From: an uncultured bacterium | Lineage (GTDB): Bacteria; Desulfobacterota; Syntrophorhabdia; Syntrophorhabdales; JANXAF01 | Assembly: GCA_938084905.1 (NCBI GenBank) | Contig: CALKEQ010000004.1 | Location: 1-64,000 of the forward strand | Length of the DNA: 64,000 nucleotides | Direction: 5' to 3' | Shown: positions 50,564 to 61,188 of the stretch, piece after piece | Position numbering within the stretch: position 1 is the first letter of the stretch | How the letters are laid out: each line of letters starts with the position of its first letter | Made by a program: the position numbers and the translations under genes | The notes under the pieces: model-generated | What the model saw: only the letters and a program-made list of their open reading frames with translations | Told to the model about the DNA's origin: nothing | Databases searched by the model: none

Positions 50564-51832
50564 TTACTCTACGAGCTCAAGGATATGATAAACCCTCTGG
50601 GGCATCTTGTTATGAAGAAGATTGTCTATAAGGTTAATCATGCATCCAGGACACGCAGTAACAACTACGTCCGCTCCTGTTGCCTTTATCCCTTCAGTCT
50701 TTTTCTTAGCTATCTTTTTTGACAAATCGTAGTAATAGACACTAAAAGAGCCACCCATTCCGCAGCATAAGTCAGCGTTTGGCATCTCCACATACTTTAT
50801 CCCCTCAAGGTTCTTTAAAATGTTCCTCGGTTGATCCTTTATGTCCTGATATCTGACCAGGTGGCAGGGATCGTGCCATGTCACTGTTTTCCCTTTGAAC
50901 TCCTCCCTCACTTTCAGCTCTTTAGGATCTACCTTCAGTACGTCAATTATGAATTCCATGCTGTCCTTTACCTTCTTTGAAAAATCTTCGTACCTTTTTC
51001 TCTGATCCTCACTTTCTGGTAGGTACTTCTCATATTCCTTAAGAGTCGAACTACATGTGGCACAGGCAGTTACAATTAAATCTACATCTCTAAAAGCATC
51101 CGCATTCATGTCAGCTAAAAGTCTGCCCGTCTGAAAGTCTCCGCTGAAATATATGGCTGCACCACAGCAGTTCTGTTCCTTAGGAACAATAACCTCAACG
51201 TTCCTCTTTACAAGGAAATCTATAAGTTTTAGTCCTATCTCCGGATAGATGAAATCTGTCGCACACCCCATAAAGAACCCTACCCTCATTACAGGTTCTT
51301 TTACTCCCTCTGGTCTATAAGCCGGCTTAACCATATCCCTTAGAAAAGTTTTTGCAAGCTCCGGTATGTTTCTGCCCGCACCAAGTGCTTTTAGAAAGTC
51401 CGGGAGATGTCTTATATTCCCCTCAGTCCTTGGAAGAAGCCACTGGAAAGCCTTTGCGAGCTTTAAATACCGAGTGAATCTCTTTCTGTCTGCCATAACC
51501 TTTCTGAAGACGAAGTTTTTTATGGCGCCGAGACCCTTTTCATTAACCATCTGCGCCCTTGCACCAACAACAACCCTATCGATCTGGCTCTTCGCGGGAC
51601 AGTTAACAACGCACCTTTTGCACAGAAGACACTTACTTAAGATCTTTCCAAGCTCATCGGTGAATTCCTGCTCTCCTTTGAGGGCGAGTTTTACGAGGTA
51701 ATTCTTTCCCCTAGCGACAGAGGTTTCGACCCTTTCCTCCTGGTAAACTGGGCAGAAGTAAGTGCAGAACCCGCACTTCATACATTGATCAACGTATTTT
51801 TCTATTTTCTTTAGTTCTTTAAGCTCTTTCAC
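50564..51832 (-). CDS. (Fe-S)-binding CCG-domain protein, GlcF/heterodisulfide-reductase-like
   Basis: CMKCGFCTYFCPVY, CLLCKRCVVNCPAK, NCCGAAIYFSGD, LCCGMGGSFSV. Confidence 0.92.
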   Translation of the reverse strand: MKELKELKKIEKYVDQCMKCGFCTYFCPVYQEERVETSVARGKNYLVKLALKGEQEFTDELGKILSKCLLCKRCVVNCPAKSQIDRVVVGARAQMVNEKGLGAIKNFVFRKVMADRKRFTRYLKLAKAFQWLLPRTEGNIRHLPDFLKALGAGRNIPELAKTFLRDMVKPAYRPEGVKEPVMRVGFFMGCATDFIYPEIGLKLIDFLVKRNVEVIVPKEQNCCGAAIYFSGDFQTGRLLADMNADAFRDVDLIVTACATCSSTLKEYEKYLPESEDQRKRYEDFSKKVKDSMEFIIDVLKVDPKELKVREEFKGKTVTWHDPCHLVRYQDIKDQPRNILKNLEGIKYVEMPNADLCCGMGGSFSVYYYDLSKKIAKKKTEGIKATGADVVVTACPGCMINLIDNLLHNKMPQRVYHILELVE

Positions 51833-51849
51833 ACAGACCCCCTAAATTC

Positions 51850-53229
51850 TTATTCCCATATTTTTCCAGGATTCATAATGCCGTTGGGATCAAGCAGGGC
51901 TTTGATGTTTTTCATCAGATTCACCACTTTCGGATCTGTAACCCTGCTGAAGAACTTCTGTTTCTCAAGTCCGATGCCGTGTTCACCTGAAAGAACCCCA
52001 CCAAGATCAACAGCGGCATATATGATCTCCTCCATTGCTTTTGTCGCTTTCTCGTAATGTTCCTTATTTTCAACGTCAGTGAGGAAGGATGGATGGAGGT
52101 TTCCATCTCCCGCATGACCAAGTATAACAAGCTCGAGACCGTATTTTTTTGCAATTTCCTGACTCCTCCTTATTAGATCGGGAATCTTTCCCCTCGGGAC
52201 AGTTACGTCCTCGGAAAGGACGGTTTTTGCTTTCCCAAATACAGCCGCGAAACCTGCTCTCCGGGCTGTCCAGTATCTATTGGCCTCATCCGCATCCTTT
52301 GCCACTCTCACATCCTTAGCTCCGTATTTTTTCGATATCTCCACAACTTTCTCCGTTTCTTTCTGAACGGCCTCTTCGATTCCATCACACTCAAAAAGGA
52401 GCATGGCCTCCGCATCCTTTGGTAAACCGAGAGGCATCATCTCTTCTATTCTGTTTATTACCCAGTTGTCTAAAAGTTCAATTTTTCCAGGTATGACTCC
52501 ATTCTCTAATACCCTATAAACAGTCTCACCAGCCATCGCCACATCATCGTATAATGCGATTATGGTCTTTTTTGACGGTGGGATGGGATTTACTTTAAGT
52601 TCGGCTTTCGATATAACACCCAGTGTCCCTTCAGAACTGATGAAGAGGTGAATAAGGTCGTATCCTGCAACGTTCTTTAAGGTCCTTCCCCCTAAATTCA
52701 CAATCTCTCCAGTTGGAAGCACAACCTCAAGACCCAAAACGTACTGTTTGGTCACTCCATATTTTACGCATGCTGGTCCACCAGCATTTTCAGCCACTAT
52801 ACCTCCTATTGTAGCTCCAAGAAAGCTTTGGGGATCGGGAGGGAAAAAGAGACCTTCCTTTGCAAGAGCATTGTTCAGATCCTGAAGTACTACCCCTGCC
52901 TCCACCGTACAGGTAAGGTTCTCCTTGTCAATCTTTAAAATCCTGTTCATTTTTGTTGTGCATAGGACGATCCCTCCAAACCATGGTACTGATCCGCCAC
53001 TTACGTTCGTTCCCCCACCACGGGGGGTAACTGGTATTTTTTCTTTATTTGCAATTTTTAGGATCTCTGAAATTTGTTGCGAATCTTTTGGAAAAACAAC
53101 GACATCCGGCTCTTTGATCCAGTTGGTTGTTCCGTCGTATGAGTAAGCCCTCAGGGCCTCTTTGCTCGTGAGCACATCATTATCTCCAACAATCCTCTTT
53201 AGCTCTTCTATAACCTCTTTTTTTACCAT
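51850..53229 (-). CDS. FAD-linked oxidase, GlcD-like (paralog of 46064..47452)
   Basis: VTPRGGGTNVSGGSVPWFGGIV, LGHAGDGNLHPS, SGEHGIGLEK. Confidence 0.93.
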   Translation of the reverse strand: MVKKEVIEELKRIVGDNDVLTSKEALRAYSYDGTTNWIKEPDVVVFPKDSQQISEILKIANKEKIPVTPRGGGTNVSGGSVPWFGGIVLCTTKMNRILKIDKENLTCTVEAGVVLQDLNNALAKEGLFFPPDPQSFLGATIGGIVAENAGGPACVKYGVTKQYVLGLEVVLPTGEIVNLGGRTLKNVAGYDLIHLFISSEGTLGVISKAELKVNPIPPSKKTIIALYDDVAMAGETVYRVLENGVIPGKIELLDNWVINRIEEMMPLGLPKDAEAMLLFECDGIEEAVQKETEKVVEISKKYGAKDVRVAKDADEANRYWTARRAGFAAVFGKAKTVLSEDVTVPRGKIPDLIRRSQEIAKKYGLELVILGHAGDGNLHPSFLTDVENKEHYEKATKAMEEIIYAAVDLGGVLSGEHGIGLEKQKFFSRVTDPKVVNLMKNIKALLDPNGIMNPGKIWE

Positions 53230-53275
53230 TTATTCCTCCTGAATGCGATTCTAATTTTTTTGCCCAAGATGAGAA

Positions 53276-53304
53276 GTTATATTAACATAGCTTACATTTG
53301 TCAA
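53276..53304 (-). promoter_or_regulatory. Sigma70-like promoter for the glcD-glcF-like operon
   Basis: Complement TTGACA - 17 bp - TATAAC. Confidence 0.65.
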
Positions 53305-53423
53305 GAGAAAATAGAACTGAATTCTATCCTTGAAACCTGGAGCTTAGCCTCTGGCGATTTTCCCACAAAAAGTGAAAGGTAAAAAACTTTGAGAACTAAA
53401 TGGATTTCGCCGATCCGTCTTCT

Positions 53424-53987
53424 TCACAAGATACCAAGGCCTTTGCAAACCCCCTTTATCACTTCATCTGGAAAAAGTAACCCAGCTACCTTAAGGGCAA
53501 AATCTATTGCGTAGCCAGCGCTCTTACCAGTCACTATGTTTGAGTCCACAACAACAGGTTCGGGTTCATATACCCCATTCTTCACCATGTGTGAGAATTC
53601 GGGATGACAGGTTACTTTTTTGCCCTGTGTTATTCCATGGTAATCGAGCACCAGGGCCGGTGAAGCACATATGGCACCGATAGTAGCTTTCCTTTCCGCG
53701 TGTCTTTTCAGTATGCCAATGAACTTCTCCGATTTTCTAATATTGTCTGCACCTGGCATACCCCCAGGGATGATGACTGCGTCGTAATCAGTCTCTTCGA
53801 TTTCATCTAGAGATTTGTCCGCAACAATTTTTACCCCTTTCGAACAGTTTATTATCTTGCCATCTACGGCTACCATCTCAACTTGAGCTCCTGCTCTCCT
53901 TAAAATGTCGACTACAGCTACTAACTCAAGCTCCTCTGATCCTTCCGCTAAGGGCACGAGGACCCTTTTCAAATTTTTCACCTTCAT
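53424..53987 (-). CDS. DJ-1/PfpI family protein
   Basis: VLVPLAEGSEELELVAVVDILRRAGA, GAICASPALVL nucleophile elbow. Confidence 0.93.
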   Translation of the reverse strand: MKVKNLKRVLVPLAEGSEELELVAVVDILRRAGAQVEMVAVDGKIINCSKGVKIVADKSLDEIEETDYDAVIIPGGMPGADNIRKSEKFIGILKRHAERKATIGAICASPALVLDYHGITQGKKVTCHPEFSHMVKNGVYEPEPVVVDSNIVTGKSAGYAIDFALKVAGLLFPDEVIKGVCKGLGIL

Positions 53988-55567
53988 CCCTCCTTTCTGT
54001 TATATCCAAATCTCTCTTCAAAGACAGGGGCAATGAGATTGTCAACCGGTGCATAGTCATCCCTTAATGTTACGATCCTTTTTCCTTTCATCATCCTTTC
54101 TACGAGGTAATCGGGAACAACGACAGTTGTTGCTTTTCCTTTATGTCTGCGGGCTGTTACGTATCTATTGAAGGCCTCCAAATTCATTTTACAGTTTGTT
54201 GCAAGAACTATGAAGGTGCTTATCCTCAAATTTTCAAAATTGGGCGAAACGGATAGAAGAAAAACTCTGTCCTCCCCAAAAACCTCCTTCAGCGTCTTAA
54301 TGTAAGATGGTAAAAACTCACCCTTCTGAAAGTTGTCGATGATGTTTGAAAGAAGAATCCCATCTTCAGTCATAATCCCCTTAATTTGAGTGAGGAACTC
54401 TTTGGTAGTGAGATGATAAGGTACGGTCAAGTCATTGTACGCGTCCAAAAAAATCACATCGTATCTCTCATTGCAGTTCATCACGTACCACCTGCCGTCT
54501 GTGTTGTAGGTTCTGATTCTTGTGTCCTTTGGAAGGCCGAGATGTTGGTAGACCACCTTTGTTACCTCAGGATCAATCTCCACCACATCGATCTGAGCAT
54601 TTGGGTAATAAACCTCCATGTATCTTGGAAATGTGTAGCCTCCGCCTCCTATGGTTAAGGTCTTAAATTTTTCATTCTTTTTGTATCTCCATCTCAGTAC
54701 ATCCGCATAGATCCTTTCGTACTCGTACTCAATGTGGAGGGGATTATCCTTGCAGACGTAAGAGTGAATGAGATTGTCTAAGACGAGAGCCTCGAGCTCT
54801 GTTTTACCATCAGAGCTTTTTGATTTGCAAAGTTTTATAGTGTAGTAATCGCTCTCTTTGTAAAAGTAAACGTCATCCCTAAGTTCGAGTCTATAGAGGA
54901 ACTTGTAACAGAAAAAGAGGCCGATTATTAAAATTGCGAGGAAAAAAAACCGATAAAGCCCTCTGTTGAAGATTGGAGATACTATCAGAGCGGAGAGAAG
55001 AAGAATCACTCCAGTTGTGAAGACTATGTTTCTCGTTCCCATCCATGATATGAGAAAAAACCCTGTAACGTACGTCCCTATTATGGCTCCCAGTGTGGAG
55101 AAGGCATATATCTTTCCAACAACACCACCAGCATTTTCCAAATTTCTCAGTGCTAGCTTCACAACAACAGGGGATATGGTTCCCAGAATTGAGCTGGGTA
55201 AGAAGAATATGATTGAGGTTACGACAAAAATCCTCATCATCAGTGAAAAAGGAAACCTGTATGAGGCCAGAAGATTTGTAAGTGGAACTATAGTGAGAGC
55301 AGTTAGACCGGAAAGAAGAAGAAGAACGGAGAGAGTCCTTCTTGATGGAAACCTGTCAGCAAGCTTTCCGCCGAAATAGGCGCCTATACTTATCCCTGCG
55401 AGAATCACTCCTATTATGCTCGTCCATGTGTATATAGAGACACCGACGAATGGAGCCAGAATCCTTCCCGCAACGATCTCAATGACGAGTGTACAGAAAC
55501 TGGCAACAAAGGTAATAACGTAAGCCTCAATGAGACTCATCCCTTCTCTCCTTTTTCTTAAGCTCAA
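53984..55567 (-). CDS. Fused membrane-domain/spermidine synthase-like protein
   Basis: N-terminal multi-TM segment; C-terminal aminopropyltransferase fold (TLTIGGGGYTFPRYMEVYYPNAQIDVVEIDPEV, YDVIFLDAYND). Confidence 0.88.
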   Translation of the reverse strand: MSLRKRREGMSLIEAYVITFVASFCTLVIEIVAGRILAPFVGVSIYTWTSIIGVILAGISIGAYFGGKLADRFPSRRTLSVLLLLSGLTALTIVPLTNLLASYRFPFSLMMRIFVVTSIIFFLPSSILGTISPVVVKLALRNLENAGGVVGKIYAFSTLGAIIGTYVTGFFLISWMGTRNIVFTTGVILLLSALIVSPIFNRGLYRFFFLAILIIGLFFCYKFLYRLELRDDVYFYKESDYYTIKLCKSKSSDGKTELEALVLDNLIHSYVCKDNPLHIEYEYERIYADVLRWRYKKNEKFKTLTIGGGGYTFPRYMEVYYPNAQIDVVEIDPEVTKVVYQHLGLPKDTRIRTYNTDGRWYVMNCNERYDVIFLDAYNDLTVPYHLTTKEFLTQIKGIMTEDGILLSNIIDNFQKGEFLPSYIKTLKEVFGEDRVFLLSVSPNFENLRISTFIVLATNCKMNLEAFNRYVTARRHKGKATTVVVPDYLVERMMKGKRIVTLRDDYAPVDNLIAPVFEERFGYNRKEG

Positions 55568-55592
55568 TATACACAGTTCATGGAAATTGATC

Positions 55593-57233
55593 CTAACATA
55601 GGGTCTGTCCGCTGCAAGAGAGAACCTGATACTGCCTACTCTTATTCCTGAAAACCGTTACCCCTTTTAGACCGAACTTGTACGCTCTTACAAAAATATC
55701 CTCTATTTCCTCTATTTTTGCAGATTCAGGTAGATTCACGGTTTTACTAACACCGTTGTCTATGTGTCTTTGGAATGCTCTCTGGATCCTTAAGTGCCAT
55801 TCGGGAGAGACACTGTAAGCAACTCTGAAGACTCTTTCCATCTTCTCTTTACTTTCCCTTTTCCCTAGCAATTCCCTGTAAAGTGGATCCTCAATAGTCA
55901 CCTTTATATCTCCAAGGATTATCCTCGTATAACTTACATCAAAGATCGGCTCTATTCCGCCAGATGTACCGGCAATCAGGCTTAGAGTCCCTGTTGGTGC
56001 TAAGGTTGTGGTTGTCGCGTTCCTCTGCGGTAGGGACATCTTCTCCCATTTGCTACCCACATAGCTTGGAAAGACCCCTCTTTCTTCAGCAAGCATTCTT
56101 GAAGCTATCTTCGACTCCTTCTGTATGAAGGCCATCAACTCTTCAGCAACTTTTTCAGCCTCTTCACTGTCGTAGGGTATAGACATCTTTATAAGCATAT
56201 GGGCAAAACCCATGACGCCCAATCCTATTTTTCTGTTCATCTTTGTCATCCTTTCAATCTCCGAATGAGGGTACCTGTTCACGTCTATAATATCGTCAAG
56301 GAACCTCACAGCCAAGTGAACGGTCCTTCTTAATCTTTCCCAATTTATTTTTCCATCATCTACAAATTTAGACAGATTGATAGAGCCTAGACAGCAGGAT
56401 TCATAAGGCAAAAGCGGCTGTTCAGAGCAAGGGTTAGTTGCCTCAATCTCGCCCAGATGGGGAAGAGGATTATCCTTATTTATAGTGTCGATAAAAAGAC
56501 ATCCCGGTTCTCCACTAAAGTAAGCTGATTCGGCAATGAGTTGCATGATTCTTTTTGCCTTTACTTTTCTTACAACCTCTTTATTTCTCGGATTTATAAG
56601 TTCGAATTCCCTGTCACCAAAGTAACATTCCATAAATCTGTCAGTTATAGCCACAGACAAATTAAAATTGGTCAATTCGTTAGGATCCCTTTTTACGGTC
56701 ACAAATTCTTCTATATCCGGGTGATCGACCCTTAAAACCCCCATGTTGGCTCCTCTACGTGTGCCTCCCTGTTTTATTACCTCTGTGGCCATATTAAAAA
56801 CTCTCATAAAGGAGACTGGACCACTCGCCACACCCATTGTGGATGCGACAACGTCTCCTTTTGGTCTCAAGCGAGAAAAGGAGAAACCTGTACCTCCACC
56901 GCTCTGATGAATCTTTGCTGTTAGCTTGACAGCATCAAATATGGAGTCAAGAGAATCTTCAATGGGAAGCACAAAGCAGGCAGCAAGCTGCCCAAGTTCT
57001 TTTCCCGCGTTCATAAGGGTTGGGGAATTGGGAAGAAATTCCAGATTATTCATCATTTTAAAGAACTCATCCTCCATTCGCTTAAAATCCGTGTTTTTGT
57101 AGTTTTTCTCAGCCTGTGCAACGTGAGAAGCAACTCTCCTAAACATCCCTTCTGGCGTTTCTACGACCTTTCCTTTGGCGTCTTTGAGGAGATACCTTCT
57201 TTCAAGAATAAGGAGGGCGTTTTCGTCGATCAT
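55593..57233 (-). CDS. nrdJ: Adenosylcobalamin-dependent (class II) ribonucleoside-diphosphate reductase
   Basis: [75 protein letters not shown]; no ATP cone. Confidence 0.93.
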   Translation of the reverse strand: MIDENALLILERRYLLKDAKGKVVETPEGMFRRVASHVAQAEKNYKNTDFKRMEDEFFKMMNNLEFLPNSPTLMNAGKELGQLAACFVLPIEDSLDSIFDAVKLTAKIHQSGGGTGFSFSRLRPKGDVVASTMGVASGPVSFMRVFNMATEVIKQGGTRRGANMGVLRVDHPDIEEFVTVKRDPNELTNFNLSVAITDRFMECYFGDREFELINPRNKEVVRKVKAKRIMQLIAESAYFSGEPGCLFIDTINKDNPLPHLGEIEATNPCSEQPLLPYESCCLGSINLSKFVDDGKINWERLRRTVHLAVRFLDDIIDVNRYPHSEIERMTKMNRKIGLGVMGFAHMLIKMSIPYDSEEAEKVAEELMAFIQKESKIASRMLAEERGVFPSYVGSKWEKMSLPQRNATTTTLAPTGTLSLIAGTSGGIEPIFDVSYTRIILGDIKVTIEDPLYRELLGKRESKEKMERVFRVAYSVSPEWHLRIQRAFQRHIDNGVSKTVNLPESAKIEEIEDIFVRAYKFGLKGVTVFRNKSRQYQVLSCSGQTLC

Positions 57234-57355
57234 AGAATCCCCTTTGCTAAAATGATTTGTAATTTCGTAATGTTACGCAACATCTCCTATAACTTTTCCA
57301 CAATTTCTCAACAAAAAATGTTGAAAACCCCACAGACCGATTACCTTTAGCTCTG

Positions 57356-57982
57356 CTAAGAACGCCTCGCCCTTACAATTTCCACTACCGCTGGAAGAAC
57401 GGAGATAAGAACAATAGCTGCTATAACAAAGGAAAAGTTTGACTTTACAAAGGGTATGTTACCGAAGTAGTATCCACCCAGTGTACATGTAAATACCCAA
57501 AGCAGTCCACCAGCTACGTTATAAAGTAAGAATCTACCGTAACTCATTCTACCTATTCCCGCAACAAAGGGAGCAAATGTCCTTACAATAGGAACAAAAC
57601 GGGCTATAACTATCGTCTTTCCTCCGTATTTTTCGTAGAATCTGTGCGTTCTCTCAAGGTGCTTTTTGTTAAGAAATCTAACGTCCTCTCTCTTAAAAAC
57701 CTTTGGCCCAAGAAATGCACCTGCCCAGTAATTCACAGTGTCTCCAAGGATAGCTGCAAGAGAAAGGAAGCCTATAACTTTTTCCAATTCGAGAGCCCCC
57801 AGGGCAGAAAATGTACCAACTGCGAATAGGAGAGAGTCCCCAGGCAAAAAGGGAGTAAAAACAAAGCCCGTTTCCATAAAGACGATGATAAAAAGGATAA
57901 GGTACGTCCAGGATCCGTACTCAGAGATTACGTTGCTCAAGTGTTTATCTATATGGAGAAGAAAGTCTATTAGTGTCTCCAT
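57356..57982 (-). CDS. DedA-family membrane protein
   Basis: [52 protein letters not shown]. Confidence 0.95.
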   Translation of the reverse strand: METLIDFLLHIDKHLSNVISEYGSWTYLILFIIVFMETGFVFTPFLPGDSLLFAVGTFSALGALELEKVIGFLSLAAILGDTVNYWAGAFLGPKVFKREDVRFLNKKHLERTHRFYEKYGGKTIVIARFVPIVRTFAPFVAGIGRMSYGRFLLYNVAGGLLWVFTCTLGGYYFGNIPFVKSNFSFVIAAIVLISVLPAVVEIVRARRS

Positions 57983-57997
57983 CGGTAATTTCGATTA

Positions 57998-58026
57998 ATC
58001 CTACAATCAAAGCCAACTTATGTCAA
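57998..58026 (-). promoter_or_regulatory. Sigma70-like promoter for dedA
   Basis: Complement TTGACA - 17 bp - TAGGAT. Confidence 0.5.
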
Positions 58027-58124
58027 TAAAGGAAGAGTTGGGTTTTTTCTTGATCTTGGCGCATTCTGCGTGCTAAATTTAAATTGTGTTCAGCGTTCTC
58101 ACGTAAAAAAATCGGAGGTATCCA

Positions 58125-59708
58125 ATGCCAGATATTTACATTCACATAGGAGAAATTCTGGCCAGAAATGCAAGAATGTATCCAAATGACGTCGCACTTG
58201 TTGAGAGGGTACCTGCGGAAAAAAGAAGGAGGCAGATAACCTGGTACGAGTTCGACAACCTTGCCAATAGATTTGGAAACATACTTGCCTCTAAGGGAGT
58301 AAAAAAGGGTGATAAGGTTGTCCATTTTATGATGAATTCTTTAGAGTGGCTAATATGCTACTTTGGAATAGTAAGGGTAGGTGCTTGGGTGGTACCTCTT
58401 AACTTCCGTTTCACATCGGAGGATGTTAAGTATTGCTGTGATGTGGCAGAACCGAAGGTGCTCGTCTTTGATGAAGAGTTCACACCAAGAATAGAGGCCA
58501 TAATCGACAAACTGCCTACTGTGGAAACCTACATATGCGTTGGCAAAAACGTTCCCTCTTTTGCAGAATCTTACGAGAAGTTAATGGAAAATTCTCCAGG
58601 TACCCCCCTAGATACGGAAATTACGTATGCTGATCCATGCGGACTCTACTTTACGTCCGGAACTACAGGAAAACCTAAGCCAATTCTTCTCACACACAAA
58701 AATATGGTCTCATCGTGTATCACTGAGAGCGTAAGACAGAGAATGACGAAAAAAGATGTTTTTGTGCTTATTCCCCCTCTTTACCATACAGGAGCCAAGA
58801 TGCACTGGTTTGGTGCGTTCATCGTCGGAGGAAGGGGGGTTCTTTTAAAAGGTGTCTCTCCCGAATGGATACTTGAGACAATAAGCGAGGAGGGAGGAAC
58901 TGTTCTCTTCCTTCTCGTTCCTTGGGCCCAGGATATCCTTCTAAAACTTGACAGGGGAGAATTGAGATTATCCGATTACAAACTTGATCAGTGGAGACTT
59001 ATGTACATCGGTGCCCAGCCTGTTCCTCCGTCTCTTATAGAACACTGGAGAAGGTACTTTCCTAATATGGAGTACAATACCGTTTACGGTCTAAGCGAAG
59101 CAACAGGACCGGGTTGCATCTACCTAAGTTCAGATGCCCTCCACAAAATAGGATCAATAGGAAAACCGGGGTTTAATTGGGAGGCTAGGATAGTTGATGA
59201 AAATGGGAGAGATGTGAAAAAGGGTGAGGTTGGTGAGCTCATAGTCAGAGGGGACGGGATCATGAGGGAGTATTACAAGAACCCTGAGGCAACAGCAAAT
59301 ACAATAAAGGATGGTTGGCTCTACACAGGAGACATGGCTAAAGAAGATGAAGACGGTTTTATTTGGCTTGTGGATAGGAAGAAGGATATTATAATAAGCG
59401 GAGGAGAAAACATTTTCCCGGTGGAGATAGAGGATTTTCTTCACACCCATCCGGCTGTGAAAGACGTGGCCGCGATAGGTATTCCAGATGAGCGTCTAGG
59501 AGAAGTAGTTGCTGTGGTTATAGACCCAGTACCTGGAAAGGAAGTTACAGAGGAGGAGATCCTCAAGTTCTGCGAAGCCCTCCCCAGATACAAAAGACCG
59601 AGAAAGGTATTTTTTGGAGAAGTTCCTCGCAATCCGACGGGTAAGATAGAAAAACCGAAGCTGAGAAAGAAATACGCGGGAATTGAGGAGGCATTTCGGA
59701 TAAAGTAG
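58125..59708 (+). CDS. AMP-dependent acyl-CoA synthetase/ligase
   Basis: LYFTSGTTGKPKPILLTHKNM, WLYTGDMAKEDEDGFIWLVDRKKDIIISGGENIFPVEIED. Confidence 0.93.
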   Translation: MPDIYIHIGEILARNARMYPNDVALVERVPAEKRRRQITWYEFDNLANRFGNILASKGVKKGDKVVHFMMNSLEWLICYFGIVRVGAWVVPLNFRFTSEDVKYCCDVAEPKVLVFDEEFTPRIEAIIDKLPTVETYICVGKNVPSFAESYEKLMENSPGTPLDTEITYADPCGLYFTSGTTGKPKPILLTHKNMVSSCITESVRQRMTKKDVFVLIPPLYHTGAKMHWFGAFIVGGRGVLLKGVSPEWILETISEEGGTVLFLLVPWAQDILLKLDRGELRLSDYKLDQWRLMYIGAQPVPPSLIEHWRRYFPNMEYNTVYGLSEATGPGCIYLSSDALHKIGSIGKPGFNWEARIVDENGRDVKKGEVGELIVRGDGIMREYYKNPEATANTIKDGWLYTGDMAKEDEDGFIWLVDRKKDIIISGGENIFPVEIEDFLHTHPAVKDVAAIGIPDERLGEVVAVVIDPVPGKEVTEEEILKFCEALPRYKRPRKVFFGEVPRNPTGKIEKPKLRKKYAGIEEAFRIK

Positions 59709-59712
59709 CTAG

Positions 59713-60366
59713 ATGGAAGATGTAAGCGAACTCGAAAGATTAATCGGATATAAGTTCAAAAAAAAGGACCTACTTGGCTTTGCACTTAGACGTGCATCTT
59801 ACGCTCCAAATTCCGAAGAAAGGAGAATGAATGAGAAACTCGAATTTTTGGGCGATGCGGTATTGAACGCGGTAATAACCTTCATGCTTTACAAAAAATT
59901 CCATGAAAAAGACGAGGGTTTTTTAAGTAATGCGAGGTCCTTCCTTGTAAGAAGGGAGACATTAAACGAAGTAGGAAGAAACCTTGATTTAGTAAAGTAC
60001 ATGAGATCTGAAAACCTGCTCTCTTACGATTCAAAAGTCATCTCGAACACGCTTGAGGCTTTAATAGGCGCCATCTACCTGGATGGAGGGATAAAAAAAG
60101 TAGGCTCTGTCGTGAGAAGACTGTTCTTTAGGTATTTTGATGAAAAGACACTAGAGCAAAAGAACCCAAAGAACATACTGCAGGAGTACACTCAAAGAGA
60201 GTTTGGCGTATTACCAAAATACGTGTACTTAAGAAAATGTAAAGAGGGTTTTAAAGTCACATGCAAGGTTGGCAAGGATTTTGTAGCTAGGGGCTCAGGA
60301 AGAACAAAGAAAGAAGCCGAAATGGACGCGGCAAGAAACGTATTGAGGATCATAAAGCCTACTTAA
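59713..60366 (+). CDS. rnc: Ribonuclease III
   Basis: NEKLEFLGDAVLNAVI, EALIGAIYLDGG, C-terminal dsRBD (ARGSGRTKKEAEMDAARNVL). Confidence 0.96.
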   Translation: MEDVSELERLIGYKFKKKDLLGFALRRASYAPNSEERRMNEKLEFLGDAVLNAVITFMLYKKFHEKDEGFLSNARSFLVRRETLNEVGRNLDLVKYMRSENLLSYDSKVISNTLEALIGAIYLDGGIKKVGSVVRRLFFRYFDEKTLEQKNPKNILQEYTQREFGVLPKYVYLRKCKEGFKVTCKVGKDFVARGSGRTKKEAEMDAARNVLRIIKPT

Positions 60367-61186
60367 GACCAAGGAGCTTTTCCGCGTTCCTCCAGAGGAT
60401 CAACTCCCTCACCTCCAGACTCATACTGGATAATCCCTCTTTGTACCTTGAATAGGAAAGAAGAGGAAAATCTGACCCGAATAGGATCTTGTCCGACAGG
60501 TAGTTCTCAAGGAAGGAATAGATTTTTGGGACGTAAATATAGGGGAGTGCAGCTGTATCGTAGTAAACATTCTGGAAAGCTTCCTTCACCTCTGGCATGA
60601 ATTCGTAAAAGCATAGCCCTCCCCCTAGGTGGCAGAGTATGATTTTAAGATCTGGGTTCCTTTTTACAAAATTGTAAAGGGAAGTAAAATCTACCCTTAT
60701 TTTTCCGTCGTATGTGTGCCCTACCTGCTCGTTTACATGGAGGGCCAAAATCCCACCTATTCGCCTAATATGGTTGGCAATAGGTTCTAATTTTTCAAAC
60801 TCCTTTTTTCCGAATTCTCCAGCGTAGAATGAGATCTCCCCAACTCCCTTAGCTCCACCCAAAAAACACCTGGCCATCTCTTTTTCTGACCACTTTTCGT
60901 CGCAAAGATCAACCATGACGAAAGGGAAGAAGTTCTCATTCCGTAATGAGAGAACGTAATCGTTACACATCCTTAGAAGCCCCTTGTCCTTAAAAGGAAA
61001 GGAGAAGACTCCCACACATCCTATGCCTTGAGAATCCATATACTCTACCAAACCGTTATGATCAGCCATTTTGGCACTCTTTTTACTGTAAATTTTTGAA
61101 AAATTAGGGTCCTTTTTGCATATCTTTTCTCTCTCCTTTATAACTTCTGGAGGAAAGACATGAGTGTGAATGTCGATGAGCTTCAT
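60359..61186 (-). CDS. Amidohydrolase family protein
   Basis: MKLIDIHTHVFPPEV, ILCHLGGGLCFYEF, ILFGSDFPLLSY. Confidence 0.85.
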   Translation of the reverse strand: MKLIDIHTHVFPPEVIKEREKICKKDPNFSKIYSKKSAKMADHNGLVEYMDSQGIGCVGVFSFPFKDKGLLRMCNDYVLSLRNENFFPFVMVDLCDEKWSEKEMARCFLGGAKGVGEISFYAGEFGKKEFEKLEPIANHIRRIGGILALHVNEQVGHTYDGKIRVDFTSLYNFVKRNPDLKIILCHLGGGLCFYEFMPEVKEAFQNVYYDTAALPYIYVPKIYSFLENYLSDKILFGSDFPLLSYSRYKEGLSSMSLEVRELILWRNAEKLLGLK

Positions 61187-61188
61187 CC

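Noticed and set aside
57300-57335. CAACA-AAAAA-TGTTG inverted repeat and TTTTCCACA upstream of nrdJ (NrdR or DnaA box?)
   Set aside because: Does not match the NrdR box consensus; a single near-DnaA 9-mer is expected by chance.
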